This document shows positions 10,080-19,531 of a DNA stretch of 64,000 nt, in pieces. The stretch comes from AWTP1-13 sp963840445 (GTDB taxonomy: Bacteria > Pseudomonadota > Alphaproteobacteria > Rhizobiales > Hyphomicrobiaceae), in NCBI GenBank assembly GCA_963840445.1, contig CAWIZC010000032.1:656370-720369 (forward strand). The letters run 5' to 3'. Positions within the stretch are counted from its first letter, which is position 1, and each line of letters starts with the position of its first letter. The notes under the pieces are model-generated. The model saw only the letters and a program-made list of their open reading frames with translations, ran no database searches and was not told the origin of the DNA. The position numbers were made by a program, and so were the translations under genes.

Positions 10080-10199
10080 CTCCAATTTCGAGCTAGACTA
10101 GGGTCGGCAGCTAGCGTGCGCGGCGCTCTGCGTTCGCGCATCCACGGCCAGTGGGGCAAGTCGGCGGAGTACTACTATTCGCACGCTGGCGTGAGGAAC

Positions 10200-11756
10200 T
10201 CATTCGTCGCGCACCATCGCATCCCAGGCATCATCTGTCCGCTTCGACAATTTGTGTTTCATGATGCGCAGGCTCGGCGTGCGCTCGAACTCCTCGACGA
10301 TGGTGATGTAGCGAGGCCGCTGGTAGCGCGCGAGACGGGGTGCGAGCCAGTCGGAAAGCACGTGCGGGGCGAGGCTCATTCCCGCCTTCGGCTTGACGAA
10401 CAGCTTTATCGCCGCCTCGCCAACGTCGGCCGCCACGCCGATCATCACGCAGTCTTCGATGGCCGGGTGCTTGCGGGCAACCTCTTCGACCTCGGCCGCG
10501 GAGACATTTTCGCCCCACACCCGCACGCTGTCCGTCATGCGCCCATGAAAGTGGAGATTGCCGGCAGCGTCGGCGGAGGCGATATCACCCGTGTAGAATG
10601 CACCGTTGCGCAACGCCTTGGCCGTTGCTTCGGGTTCTTTGAAGTACCCTCGCGTGAGTGCGCCGGGCAAGCGCTCGCGCACCACCATCTCGCCCCGTTC
10701 GCCCACCGCGACCCGCCCGCCCGCCTCGTCAACAAGAGCAACGTCGAACCAAGGCAAGGGCCTGCCGACCGAGCCTATCAGGCCGTCGAGGTTGGCCGTT
10801 GTGAAGCTCGAGCATTCCGTCATGCCATAGCACTCTCGAATTGCGACGCCGAAACGCTCCTCGAATTGCCGCCAGACGTCCTCAGGGCATCCCCCGCCCC
10901 AGGCGATGCGCACGCCATGCGCGCGATCGAGGGGGGCTGGAGGCTGCTTCAGCAGGATCTGCAGGATTCCGCCGAGGAAGTGCAGGTGCGTGGCGCCGCT
11001 CGCTTTGATGTCGAGCCAAAAGCGGCTTGCGCTGAAGCGTTCGGCAATGACAAGCATCACGCTGCGAATGAGCGGCAGCACCATCATTTGCGCGCCACCA
11101 ATATGGAAGAGGGGCTCCCACAGGTAGAGCACATCGCCATCCCGCGCACCCGACACCAGGGCCGCGGCTTCGCCGGCGAGGCGCAGCATACGGTGCGAGA
11201 CGAGCACGCCCTTGGGCCGACCCGTCGTGCCGGATGTGTACATGATGGCGAAGGGCGCATCGACGGCAACGGATGCGGCGGCGAAGCCCGAAGTGGGGGA
11301 TTGCTGACCCAAAGGCAATGCGCCGGCTTCGATCGTCATTGCCGACCGCAGATCGGCACCGCAGGTCGCAATGACCTGCATCAGGTCTGGCTCTGCAATG
11401 ACGATGTGCGGACCGGAGTGCTCCAGCACGTAAGCGAGATTGTCGCCAACGGCTTGAGTGTTGACGGGAACCCAAACCGCACCTGTACGTGCGATCGCCA
11501 GCATTGCGGCGAGCGCTGTCTCGCCGTTCCGCAACATGAGCGCGACACGGTCCCCCGGATGCACCCCGTTGTGGCGAAGCCAGCAGGCCAGCACCGCCGA
11601 CCGCTGGTCGAGGACACCGAAGGTCAGCGCGCGCTCCCCTATGCGGGCGAACACGCGCTCAGGCGTAGCGGCTGCAAGGCGCTCGAATAGCGGCGCAAAG
11701 CCGTCGTCTGTCGCCGGCAGCCCAGGTGCTGACATCTCGTCGGACTGAGGCGGCAT
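10200..11756 (-). CDS. AMP-forming acyl-CoA ligase (CaiC-like)
   Basis: The 518-residue product is an ANL-superfamily ligase. It has the P-loop YTSGTTGRPKG (173-183), YGMTE (310-314), the YTGD motif and a C-terminal domain. It would activate a carboxylate to an acyl-CoA through an acyl-AMP. The closest look is to crotonobetaine/carnitine-CoA ligase-like enzymes. In the A10 motif near residue 498 the usual GK is replaced (TPSLRIMK), so the adenylation lysine position appears to be Arg. It is the last gene of a minus-strand operon, starting 6 bases after the crotonase stop, and probably provides the CoA ester that the crotonase uses. Confidence 0.87.
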   Translation of the reverse strand: MPPQSDEMSAPGLPATDDGFAPLFERLAAATPERVFARIGERALTFGVLDQRSAVLACWLRHNGVHPGDRVALMLRNGETALAAMLAIARTGAVWVPVNTQAVGDNLAYVLEHSGPHIVIAEPDLMQVIATCGADLRSAMTIEAGALPLGQQSPTSGFAAASVAVDAPFAIMYTSGTTGRPKGVLVSHRMLRLAGEAAALVSGARDGDVLYLWEPLFHIGGAQMMVLPLIRSVMLVIAERFSASRFWLDIKASGATHLHFLGGILQILLKQPPAPLDRAHGVRIAWGGGCPEDVWRQFEERFGVAIRECYGMTECSSFTTANLDGLIGSVGRPLPWFDVALVDEAGGRVAVGERGEMVVRERLPGALTRGYFKEPEATAKALRNGAFYTGDIASADAAGNLHFHGRMTDSVRVWGENVSAAEVEEVARKHPAIEDCVMIGVAADVGEAAIKLFVKPKAGMSLAPHVLSDWLAPRLARYQRPRYITIVEEFERTPSLRIMKHKLSKRTDDAWDAMVRDE

Positions 11757-11762
11757 TGCCGC

Positions 11763-12578
11763 TCAGCCCTTGCGCTGCGCTTCTGTGCGCGCCTTGCGCC
11801 GCGCGGCGCGCTCGGCAAAGAACACGCGCATCGCAGCCTGCGGCTCGCCCGAGGCGAAGGCTTCCGCCTGATAGACGCCGCCGTTCTCGAAGGCCTCGTC
11901 GAAGGCGGGCTGTGTGACCTGGCGGAAGCGCGCCTTGGTCAGCCGCATGGCCATGGCCGGCTTGGCCGCCATCATCTCGGCTACCTCGCGCGTCTTGGCC
12001 ATTACCTCCTCCGGCCGGTCGACCAGATAGTGGATCAGGCCGATCGCGCGGCATTCCTCGGCATCCATGATGCGTCCCGTCAGCGTGAGCTCGATCGTGC
12101 GAGAGAGTCCGATGCGGGGCAACATCAGCATAGGCCCGGTGACGCTCGGGATGCCGGAGTTTATCTCCGACTGTCCCATGCGCACGCCGGGGTGGCCGAC
12201 GCGTACGTCAGTCAGCATCGCCGCCTGGAAAGCCGAGCCCGCGGCAACGCCGTTGAGCGCTGCCAGACAGGGTTTGTCGAGATCCCGGATGGAATTGTAG
12301 AACTGGCGCCAGGATTGGAACCAGTTTGCACCCTCGCCGCCGGACTGAAATTTCTCGGTCTCGTCGAGATCCTGGCCCGCCGAGAAGGCTCGGTCGCCGG
12401 CTCCAGTCATGACCACGGCGCGCACGCGCGCGTCCTTGTTCCATTGGCGCAGCACCTCGGCAATCTCAGCGCGCATCGGGGTGTCCCAGGCGTTGAGCTT
12501 CCACGGCTTGTTGAGCGTGACGGTCGCGATGCCGTCGCTGACATCGGTCAGAACGGGTCGCTCGTTCGTGTTCGGCAT
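11763..12578 (-). CDS. enoyl-CoA hydratase/isomerase (crotonase family)
   Basis: The protein has the crotonase fold signatures TLNKPWKLNAW, the oxyanion-hole region FSAGQDLDE, LNGVAAGSAFQAAML and RMGQSEINSGIPSVTG. Of the two catalytic glutamates of classical hydratases, the second (GQSEI) is present, but the first position reads Gln (GSAFQAAM). That fits crotonase members that are not simple hydratases. The start MPNTNERP at 12578 is preferred over an ATG 21 bases upstream. It lies between the racemase (95-base gap) and the acyl-CoA ligase (6-base gap) and is likely co-transcribed with them. Confidence 0.88.
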   Translation of the reverse strand: MPNTNERPVLTDVSDGIATVTLNKPWKLNAWDTPMRAEIAEVLRQWNKDARVRAVVMTGAGDRAFSAGQDLDETEKFQSGGEGANWFQSWRQFYNSIRDLDKPCLAALNGVAAGSAFQAAMLTDVRVGHPGVRMGQSEINSGIPSVTGPMLMLPRIGLSRTIELTLTGRIMDAEECRAIGLIHYLVDRPEEVMAKTREVAEMMAAKPAMAMRLTKARFRQVTQPAFDEAFENGGVYQAEAFASGEPQAAMRVFFAERAARRKARTEAQRKG

Positions 12579-12673
12579 GATGCGCAAATGTCTCCACATT
12601 CGGGCCGCTGTTTCTCAGCCAACGTTGTGCGGCCCGCGGGAGGCCTGTCAACGCCAACGCGTACAGGACCTCT

Positions 12674-13390
12674 CTAATCCTGCATAAATCGCTCAGGGAC
12701 CAGGCTGCGATGGAACCAGTGTACCAGGGTTACCACGTCGAACACCGGCAGGCCGGTCAGGCGGCCGATATCTCGCGCATAGGGCGCGAGGTTCGTGCAC
12801 TCGAGAACGAATGCCCCAATACTGGCGTCGGTCCGAACTATTCGCTCGGCGGTCTCGAGCACTTCGCGCTGTAGTGTGGCGAATGGTACGGACGCGTCAC
12901 CCTCGCGGATCGCGCGTTGGAACTCGGAGGTAGGAGGCATGCCGCAGACGGGAGTCGCCGCATCGGCGCCAACCGCTTCGAGGTGGCGCGTGGTGAGGGA
13001 CTTTGCCGAAAAGGTAAGGATCGCTGGCCGCCTCCCCTTCGGCAAGATGCGCGCTACCATCGGTACCTGCAGCAGCGCGCTCGTGGCTACCGGTACAATG
13101 CAGTGGTCGGCGAGCTCCCGCTGATAGAGCGCGAGGAAGCCGCAGGTGGTGGTTATGCCGTCAACGCCGGCATCGATCATCTCATCCGCGGCTGCCTTGA
13201 AAGCGTCGAGCATGGCCGGCCCTTCTGGCCGCGTGACGCGGTTCGGCGTTGCGTCGCGCACCACGCGGTACTGCACTGGGAACGGCCAGGTGCGCGCATT
13301 GCCGATGTCGCCGTTGAACCGCTCGAAGCGCGTATCGAGCATGAGGATGCCAATGCTGACGCCATGGTAGATCCGGTTGCGGTCAGGCAT
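12674..13390 (-). CDS. aspartate/glutamate (hydantoin) racemase family protein
   Basis: This 238-residue product has the paired catalytic-cysteine regions of Asp/Glu racemases: TTTCGFLALY (Cys83) and LECTNLAPY (Cys198). The length suits the hydantoin/arylmalonate-type branch. These enzymes interconvert stereoisomers or decarboxylate malonates with two cysteines as acid and base. The start ATG at 13388-13390 overlaps the stop of the FAD oxidoreductase gene (ATGCCTGA), so the two are translationally coupled. With that partner it may supply the correct enantiomer of an imported amino acid; this is inference. Confidence 0.82.
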   Translation of the reverse strand: MPDRNRIYHGVSIGILMLDTRFERFNGDIGNARTWPFPVQYRVVRDATPNRVTRPEGPAMLDAFKAAADEMIDAGVDGITTTCGFLALYQRELADHCIVPVATSALLQVPMVARILPKGRRPAILTFSAKSLTTRHLEAVGADAATPVCGMPPTSEFQRAIREGDASVPFATLQREVLETAERIVRTDASIGAFVLECTNLAPYARDIGRLTGLPVFDVVTLVHWFHRSLVPERFMQD

Positions 13391-14588
13391 TATTGGCCCC
13401 CTGTCGCGTTTGCCGGAAGGTGGCGACGAGCTCGGGATCGAATTCGCTCCACAACTTCTCGTCTGGGGTGACACCCCCAGCGAACCGCTCAATCGAGAAG
13501 CTTTCGATCGGGGTCTCCGACGAGCCATCAACGATGAGGTCGGCCACGATAGCGCCAACGCCAGGCGCGAGCTGAAACCCGTGGCCGCTGAAGCCGAACG
13601 CATGCAGGAGCCCCGGCGTGGTCTTGCTCCAGCCGATGACGGGCAACATATCCGGCAGATAACCTTCGACGCCGGACCAGATGCGGCCTACGCGAATGCG
13701 CCCGAGACCCGGGACGACTTCGGCAAGGCGAGCAAGCCCTCGCTCGACGCGATCCCCCGGAACGGTGGCCAGGCCTGTGGCGATATCGGCCTTCACGCGT
13801 GGGAAGGAGCCGGCCACCGCCTCGCCGTTGCGCCCCTGCCTTAACAGCAGCGTGCCATCGACTGCGTGCAGCGACGGACCGGTGTAGGCGTTCTGCGGGT
13901 TGATCGTGAACAGCGGCGGTCCGGCCGCGAACATGGGTACGGGCTCGCCGATTTGCCGGGCAACGTCCCCCGCCCAGGCGCCCGCCGCATTGACAACGTG
14001 GCCACACGTCACGGTGCTCCCCTGCTCGGTGCGCAAAGCGAACCCTGTGCCCATCCGCTGCACGGCGGTAACCTTGGTATGCTCGAGCAGCCGTGCGCCT
14101 GCCCGTTGCGCCAGCCGTGCAACGGCGGGGGAGGCGATCGCAGGATCGGCCACCGCATCGCGCTTCGACCACAAAGCGCCCGTCACTGCCCCCGAGAGCA
14201 CGGGCCAACGGCGGCGTGCCGCGGGCCCGTCCAGAAGCTCCACGTCAAGACCGGCCGCACGCGCATCGTGCGCGGCGCGTTCCAGCTTGGGCTGATCGCT
14301 TGCCGCAAATCCCAGATAAAGGTGCCCGCAGAAAACAATGGCGCAATCCTCTCCGGTGATGCGGGGAAGGTCTTCCCAAATCGCCTGCGACCGAAGAGAA
14401 AGCGGAAATTCTTGGGGTGCGCGCCCTTGCAGGCGCAGATTGCCGAAGTTGACGCCGCTCGCTGCCGCGCAAGCGCTGCCCTTGTCGATCACAACGACCG
14501 AGCGACCGCGCCGGCGCAAGAAATAGGCCGAGTAGCAGCCCATCAGTCCGCCACCGACAATCGCCACGTCGGCCGATATGGAGGCCAT
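13383..14588 (-). CDS. FAD-dependent oxidoreductase (DAO family)
   Basis: The N-terminus shows a Rossmann ADP-binding site, VAIVGGGLMG (residues ~8-17), followed by VVVIDKGSACAAASG, the signature of glycine/D-amino-acid/sarcosine oxidase-like enzymes. A C-terminal FGFSGHGFQLAPGVG motif completes the FAD site. Such enzymes oxidise C-N bonds of amino acids to imines. The start at 14588 (MASISADVA) is chosen because it abuts the flavin fold; a longer frame to 14669 adds unrelated residues. It is the first gene of the minus operon, divergent by 81 bases from the Rossmann protein gene, so the two operons probably share a control region. Confidence 0.88.
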   Translation of the reverse strand: MASISADVAIVGGGLMGCYSAYFLRRRGRSVVVIDKGSACAAASGVNFGNLRLQGRAPQEFPLSLRSQAIWEDLPRITGEDCAIVFCGHLYLGFAASDQPKLERAAHDARAAGLDVELLDGPAARRRWPVLSGAVTGALWSKRDAVADPAIASPAVARLAQRAGARLLEHTKVTAVQRMGTGFALRTEQGSTVTCGHVVNAAGAWAGDVARQIGEPVPMFAAGPPLFTINPQNAYTGPSLHAVDGTLLLRQGRNGEAVAGSFPRVKADIATGLATVPGDRVERGLARLAEVVPGLGRIRVGRIWSGVEGYLPDMLPVIGWSKTTPGLLHAFGFSGHGFQLAPGVGAIVADLIVDGSSETPIESFSIERFAGGVTPDEKLWSEFDPELVATFRQTRQGANNA

Positions 14589-14669
14589 TCCGCGTCCCCT
14601 TGGTCTTCTGTACGCTCGTGAATCCAGATCACAGCAGCTCGACTGCGCATCGGCAACCGAGAAAACCAC

Positions 14670-15758
14670 ATGGCAGAGCCCTGCGACATACTCATCTTGG
14701 GGACCGGACCCTTTGCCCAGCGGATCGCCTGCGATCTGGCCGCAACGGCAACGAAGCCGACGCGGGTCGCGGTTGCGGGCCGCAATTCATTCCGCCTCGC
14801 GTGGATCATGACGGCCGCACGGGCGCGCGCGGAAATGTTCGTGCGCCCGGTCGCGGTCGAGGGCCACGAGATAGACCTGGGAGAGAGTGGACGGGTCACC
14901 GAGCTGCTCGCCGGTTTGCGCGCCACCGTCATCGTGCAGGCCGCATCCCTTCAGCCGGCCTCCGTTATCTCGGGGGCCGGCAATGGTTGGACGCGCCTGG
15001 TCTCAGAGGGTGGATTGAGTGCGACGGCCGTTTTCCAGGCCGTCTTGACGTCTCGTGTCGCTCGCACGCTGGCGCAGGTCTCTCCGCACAGCCGCCTGAT
15101 CAACTGCTGCTTTCCTGACGTCGCCAACGGCATCGTGGCGGCGATGGGGCTGCCGGTGGATTGCGGTATCGGCAATATCGCCATTCTCGCGCATGCCTTT
15201 GCAGGGATGCTCGATCGTAATCCAAGGCCAAGGCTGCAAATGCTCTGCCACTACCAGAACATCGCGGCCTGGCGCCGCGCCCCGACGCTGAGGTCCGGCC
15301 CAACGGCCCGGGTGTGGCTCGATGGGGCCGAGGTCGCAGATGTCTACGCCCGCTTCACCGCCGTGCAGCTGACCCCAGAGCCGGTGATCGACATCTCAGC
15401 CGCAAGCGGCGTAACGCTGATGCTCACGTTGGCGCACGGCCAGGATTGGTCGGGCCACGTGCCGGGGCCCTAGGGCTTGCCCGGCGGCTATGCGATCGCG
15501 TTGAAGGGCGGCCGTATCGATCTTGATCTTCCCGAAGGCATCGATCGCGAAGCCGCAATTGCGTGGAATGTCCGGTTTGAGGCCGACAATGGGCTTGTGG
15601 TCGCCCCGGGCGGTCATGCCCGCTATACCGGCCGTCTGCATGATGCCCTGAAAGCCGAGAGCCCGGACATTGCTGCTGGATTTGACGTCGCCGACCTCGA
15701 ACAGGTCTGGCAGGAGATGAGCGCGCTGCGTGAGCGGATGCTGGCGCGTCCGGCGTGA
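14670..15758 (+). pseudogene. NAD(P)-binding Rossmann protein interrupted by an in-frame amber codon
   Basis: The frame opens with MAEPCDILILGTGPFAQRIA, a G-x-G-x-x-A dinucleotide-binding fold, and runs 267 codons to a TAG at 15471-15473. The same frame then continues without a break (GLPGGYAIALKGG to LARPA at 15758), so the intact protein would have about 362 residues. The pre-stop and post-stop parts read as one protein (…HVPGP then GLPGGY…). Its position as first gene of the importer operon suggests a dehydrogenase acting on the imported compound. A nonsense mutation or a sequencing error is the plain reading; the 267-residue form may still fold. Confidence 0.7.
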
Positions 15759-15897
15759 CCTGTGGAGCCCTCCTCAGAAGTGCGCCATTGATTGCCTCGA
15801 CATCCCGCCCTAGGACACGGCAGAATGGCTCAATGCACTGGATCGCCGTCACCATCGCGGCTTTCCTGCTTTTTGAGCCTGAGCCCGGGAGGGATCC

Positions 15898-17082
15898 ATG
15901 CAGCGACGGGGACTACTAGGCGCAGCTTCACTTCTTGCAGTGCTGGTCACACTTGGGCTTGCGCCGGTCATGGCGCAGCAGGAGCCGATCGTATTCGGCG
16001 TCATCACCCCGCTGTCACCACCGGGCGAGACGGCGCTGGGCCAGCTCGCCAAGCGCGGCGCCGAGATCGGCGCCGAGTACATCAATGAGAAGGGTGGTGT
16101 GCTCGGACGCAAGGTCGAGCTTTCGATCCACGACAGCGCCGGTAAGAACGAGCAGGGGGTTGCCGCCTATCGCCGGCTGGTGTCGAGCGAGAAGGCCGTC
16201 GCAGTGTTCGGTTTCATCCATTCAGGCGTGAACATCGCCGTCAACGAGGTGGCCAAGGAGATGGGCGTCCCGACGATGGGCACGCAGACGGGCGCCAGCG
16301 ACGTCACCGCCAAGAAATACGACATCGCTTTCCGCACCCATGCCGTCGACGCTCCGCGCGCGGCCGCTTGGCTGGGCTGGATCCAGAAGAACAAGTGGAA
16401 ACGCGTCTCCGTCCTTGCCGAGACCACCGACTACGGTATCGGCCTTGCCAAGGAGACCGAGAAGCAAAACAAGGAGAAGAACCTCGGCCTCGAGATCCAG
16501 ACGATCATGTTCGATCGCACGACGACCGATCTCTTGCCGCAGCTTCTGCAGGTCAAAGCCTTCAAACCCGACGCCATCGTCAATGTGGGCGTCGGCCAGC
16601 CGCTCGATCTCATGATCACGCAGGCGCACACCGCCGGTCTCTTGCCTGGGGCGCAAATGGTGACGTCCTATGATGCACCGGCGCGACCGCAGTTCTGGCA
16701 GCTCCACGGCGACAAGGGCGTTGGCATCAACTTCATCGCGTTCTACGCGCCCCAATCGGAACTGTCGGATCTCGGCAAGGAGTTCGCCAAGCGCTATCAA
16801 GCCAAGTTCAACGAGCCGCCGGTGTACGCTGCGCTGAACGGCTTCGCCAACGCCATCGTGTTCGCAGAGGCGATCAAGAAGGCGAACTCCACCGAGCCCA
16901 AGGCGATGATCAAGGCGCTAGAGGAGGGATCGTTCATAGGCTGGTCGACGACCCCTGTGACGTTCCCGCGTGCAGAGGGTGCGCTGTGGCACAACTGGTC
17001 GCCGCCGCTGATGGTCTTACACTATTCAGCCAAGGATCAGACGCCCGCGACGGCCGAGGTGGCCTACATCCTGGGGCAATAA
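15898..17082 (+). CDS. LIV-type ABC transporter substrate-binding protein
   Basis: The 394-residue product starts with a typical Sec signal peptide (MQRRGLLGAASLLAVLV…, cleavage likely after VMA). A type I periplasmic binding fold follows, with IVFGVITPLSPPG, LAKRGAEIGAEYIN and GGVLGRKVEL, the classic pattern of branched-chain amino-acid-type receptors. It captures the substrate in the periplasm and delivers it to the membrane subunits encoded immediately downstream. Substrate specificity in this family ranges from Leu/Ile/Val to amides, urea and aromatic acids; here the flanking catabolic genes suggest an amino or carboxylic acid. Confidence 0.93.
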   Translation: MQRRGLLGAASLLAVLVTLGLAPVMAQQEPIVFGVITPLSPPGETALGQLAKRGAEIGAEYINEKGGVLGRKVELSIHDSAGKNEQGVAAYRRLVSSEKAVAVFGFIHSGVNIAVNEVAKEMGVPTMGTQTGASDVTAKKYDIAFRTHAVDAPRAAAWLGWIQKNKWKRVSVLAETTDYGIGLAKETEKQNKEKNLGLEIQTIMFDRTTTDLLPQLLQVKAFKPDAIVNVGVGQPLDLMITQAHTAGLLPGAQMVTSYDAPARPQFWQLHGDKGVGINFIAFYAPQSELSDLGKEFAKRYQAKFNEPPVYAALNGFANAIVFAEAIKKANSTEPKAMIKALEEGSFIGWSTTPVTFPRAEGALWHNWSPPLMVLHYSAKDQTPATAEVAYILGQ

Positions 17083-17165
17083 GCGTTGTTGCTCCACTGG
17101 CTTGCTCGCCGTCCCTTTGAGGCGCCGCCACCCCTAACCTCGGCGGCGCAAACGAGAGGCCGCCG

Positions 17166-18062
17166 GTGATTTTCAGCGCCGAGCTACTGGTGCAGACCGT
17201 CCTCTCCGGGCTGATGGTCGGCGTTCTATACGCGCTGATGGCGCTGGGCATAACCTTCATCTACTCCATCGTGAGGACCATCAATTGGGCGATGGGCGAA
17301 TTCTACATGATCGGCAGCTACATTCAGTTCGTGGCCGTGCACCATCTGCTAGGGCCTCGCTGGTGGTGGCTGGCAGCGATCATATCGTCGGCCGGCACCT
17401 TCCTCGTCGGGCTGATTCTGGAGCCGATCCTGATCAAGCCGATGTATGCGCGGCCCATGCAACGTCGCGACGACTACGCAACCGTCGTCACCATCGCTTT
17501 GCTTCTCCTGCTGCGTAGCCTGGCGGTTGCCCTGGGAGGGCCCAACCAATACAGGCCTGAATCGGATTTGCCGGTCGTGTGGATTGGTCCGCTGCCGCAG
17601 GAGGGCGCGCGGGTGGCAGCTTTTGTTTGCGCGTTGCTGGCCCTCGCCGTGTTCTGGATCGTCATCAAGAAGACGTGGGTCGGCCTGGCGCTGCGGGCCG
17701 CCGCGCAAAACCGCGTGGCCGTGCAAACCTCGGGCGTCGACGTCTATCGGCTCGATGCCATCGCCTTCGCCATCGGCGTGGCCCTTGCCGGTCTGGCTGG
17801 TGCCCTGCTTGCGCCGCTGTTCATGGTCTTTCCGACCAACGGCGCGGTCACGACGGTAAAGGGCTTCGAGATCATCGTCATCGGCGGCTTGGGTTCGATT
17901 CCCGGCGCACTCGCCGGCGGTCTGCTGCTCGGGCTCGTCGAGAGCCTCGGCGCGGCCTTCATCTCCTCGCCCTACCAGAACGTCTACGGGTTTCTGCTGG
18001 TTATCCTGGTGCTCATCATCCGGCCTAACGGCCTCTTTGGCGAGCGCGGAAGGGAAGCGTGA
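17166..18062 (+). CDS. LIV-type ABC transporter permease, LivH-like
   Basis: The 298-residue integral membrane protein begins LLVQTVLSGLMVGVLYALMA and has INWAMGEFYMIG, then GVALAGLAGALLAP and VIGGLGSIPGALAG, all standard for LivH permeases. GTG is the likely start codon. It forms the translocation pore with the LivM-like subunit encoded at 19516-20589. The gene lies 83 bases after the binding-protein stop and 3 bases before the first ATPase gene, which supports one operon. Confidence 0.92.
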   Translation: MIFSAELLVQTVLSGLMVGVLYALMALGITFIYSIVRTINWAMGEFYMIGSYIQFVAVHHLLGPRWWWLAAIISSAGTFLVGLILEPILIKPMYARPMQRRDDYATVVTIALLLLLRSLAVALGGPNQYRPESDLPVVWIGPLPQEGARVAAFVCALLALAVFWIVIKKTWVGLALRAAAQNRVAVQTSGVDVYRLDAIAFAIGVALAGLAGALLAPLFMVFPTNGAVTTVKGFEIIVIGGLGSIPGALAGGLLLGLVESLGAAFISSPYQNVYGFLLVILVLIIRPNGLFGERGREA

Positions 18063-18065
18063 TGG

Positions 18066-18800
18066 GTGGTCCCCTTGCTCGAGGCTGAGGGTGTCACCAA
18101 GCGCTACGGCGGCCTCGTTGCCAACGATGCCGTTACAATGACGCTCGCTTCGGGGGAGGTGCGCGGTCTAATCGGGCCCAACGGCGCCGGCAAGACCACG
18201 TTCGTCAACATGCTGACGGGCTTCGAGGCGTTGGACGCCGGACGCATCAGTCTAGGCGGCACCGACCTTACGGGGCTGCCTGCAAACCAGATCGCAGCGC
18301 GCGGGCTCGTGCGCACCTTCCAGGTCGCACGGGTGTTCTCAAACATGAGCGTGCGTGAAAACCTGCTTCTTCCCTTTCTCGCGGCGGGCAGCCCGGGGGG
18401 CGTCCGGGAAGGGCAAGCCAGGGCGCGAGACCTACTTGAGACCGGCACGCTGGAGCATCTCGCCGAAGAGCCCGCCGGCGTCCTGTCGGGAGGCCAGCGC
18501 ATGCTGTTGCAGGCCTGCGCGGGCTTTATGGTCCCGTCTGTCCGCCTCTACGTCCTCGACGAGCCGTTCGCCGGCATCAATCCGGTGGTCAAGGACACAC
18601 TGATCGCCCTGATCGAGCGCGATAACAAGGGCAATGGCCGGGCCTTCCTAATCGTCAGCCACGAGATGGCCATCGTCCGCCGCTTGTGTCCGCGCGTTAC
18701 GGTGATGATCCAGGGCAAGGTTGCGGCCGAGGGTACGCTCGACGAAGTCGCTCGTCGCCCCGAGGTGGTCCGAGCCTATCTGGGAAGCGCCGCGGCATGA
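18066..18800 (+). CDS. LIV-type ABC transporter ATPase, LivG-like
   Basis: It has Walker A GPNGAGKT near residue 37, a signature LSGGQRMLL, Walker B LYVLDEPFAGIN and a switch His in VSHEMA. The GTG start at 18066 follows the permease stop by 3 bases. This subunit hydrolyses ATP to drive import by the neighbouring permeases. The gene's stop overlaps the start of the second ATPase gene (ATGA), so they are translationally coupled. Confidence 0.93.
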   Translation: MVPLLEAEGVTKRYGGLVANDAVTMTLASGEVRGLIGPNGAGKTTFVNMLTGFEALDAGRISLGGTDLTGLPANQIAARGLVRTFQVARVFSNMSVRENLLLPFLAAGSPGGVREGQARARDLLETGTLEHLAEEPAGVLSGGQRMLLQACAGFMVPSVRLYVLDEPFAGINPVVKDTLIALIERDNKGNGRAFLIVSHEMAIVRRLCPRVTVMIQGKVAAEGTLDEVARRPEVVRAYLGSAAA

Positions 18801-19531
18801 GCACGGCTGGCATCCTGGAGGTTTCAGGCCTCAGAGCAGGGTATGTGCCTGGCGTCGACATCCTGTCCACAGTGTCGATGGCTGTGGCGGAAAACGCCGT
18901 CACTCTCGTCATTGGGCCCAATGGTGCGGGCAAGTCCACACTCCTGCGTGCGATCTTCGGCATCCTCAAGCCCAGCGCAGGCCGCGTGCGGTTCCGCGGC
19001 GAGGACGTAACCGGTGCCAACCCGAGCAAGCTCAAGGCTGCCGGCGTCAGTTACGTGACACAGGACATCAACAGCTTCCCGTTGCTCACGGTGGAGGAGA
19101 ACCTGCTGATGGGCGCGTGGGTGTTCCGTCGCGACCGACGCCGCCTGAGTCGGCAGCTCGAGAGCGTCTACGCCATGTTCCCGATCCTGAAGGATAAACG
19201 GCGCGACAGTGCAGGCTCGCTCTCCGGCGGGCAAGGCCGCATGCTCTCGGTGGCACGCGAGTTGATGACGCAGCCCTCGCTCCTTCTGATCGACGAGCCG
19301 ACGGTGGGCCTGGCGCCCAACTTGGCGGCGCAGGTCTATAGCCTTCTCTCGGCGGCGAAGACCGCAACTGGAGCGGCGATCCTGCTGGTGGAGCAGAACG
19401 TGGAGGAGGCACTGCCGCTGGCCGACTATCTCTACCTTCTCAATCTCGGACAGGTGAAGGCGGAGGGAGCAGGGCGAGACTTCGACAACTCGCGCGTGCG
19501 CGCACTGGTGCAAGAATGTCTGCTGGGCTGA
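18797..19531 (+). CDS. LIV-type ABC transporter ATPase, LivF-like
   Basis: The start at 18797 gives MSTAGILEVSGLRAGYVPG, followed by Walker A GPNGAGKST, signature LSGGQGRMLSVARELM, Walker B LLIDEPTVGLAP and LLVEQNVEEAL. The order and lengths (~244 residues) are typical of LivF. It overlaps the LivG-like gene by four bases and the LivM-like gene by 16 bases. The longer frame from 18686 would read through the preceding gene and is rejected. Confidence 0.93.
   Translation: MSTAGILEVSGLRAGYVPGVDILSTVSMAVAENAVTLVIGPNGAGKSTLLRAIFGILKPSAGRVRFRGEDVTGANPSKLKAAGVSYVTQDINSFPLLTVEENLLMGAWVFRRDRRRLSRQLESVYAMFPILKDKRRDSAGSLSGGQGRMLSVARELMTQPSLLLIDEPTVGLAPNLAAQVYSLLSAAKTATGAAILLVEQNVEEALPLADYLYLLNLGQVKAEGAGRDFDNSRVRALVQECLLG

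Noticed and set aside
10116..11690. A 524-codon frame on the plus strand
   Set aside because: It is antisense to the acyl-CoA ligase, which has clear ANL motifs, and has Arg/His-rich shadow composition.
14670..15758. Recoding of the amber codon (selenocysteine- or pyrrolysine-like read-through)
   Set aside because: No pyl genes, no supporting RNA structure and no precedent in this kind of bacterium; a nonsense mutation or read error is simpler.
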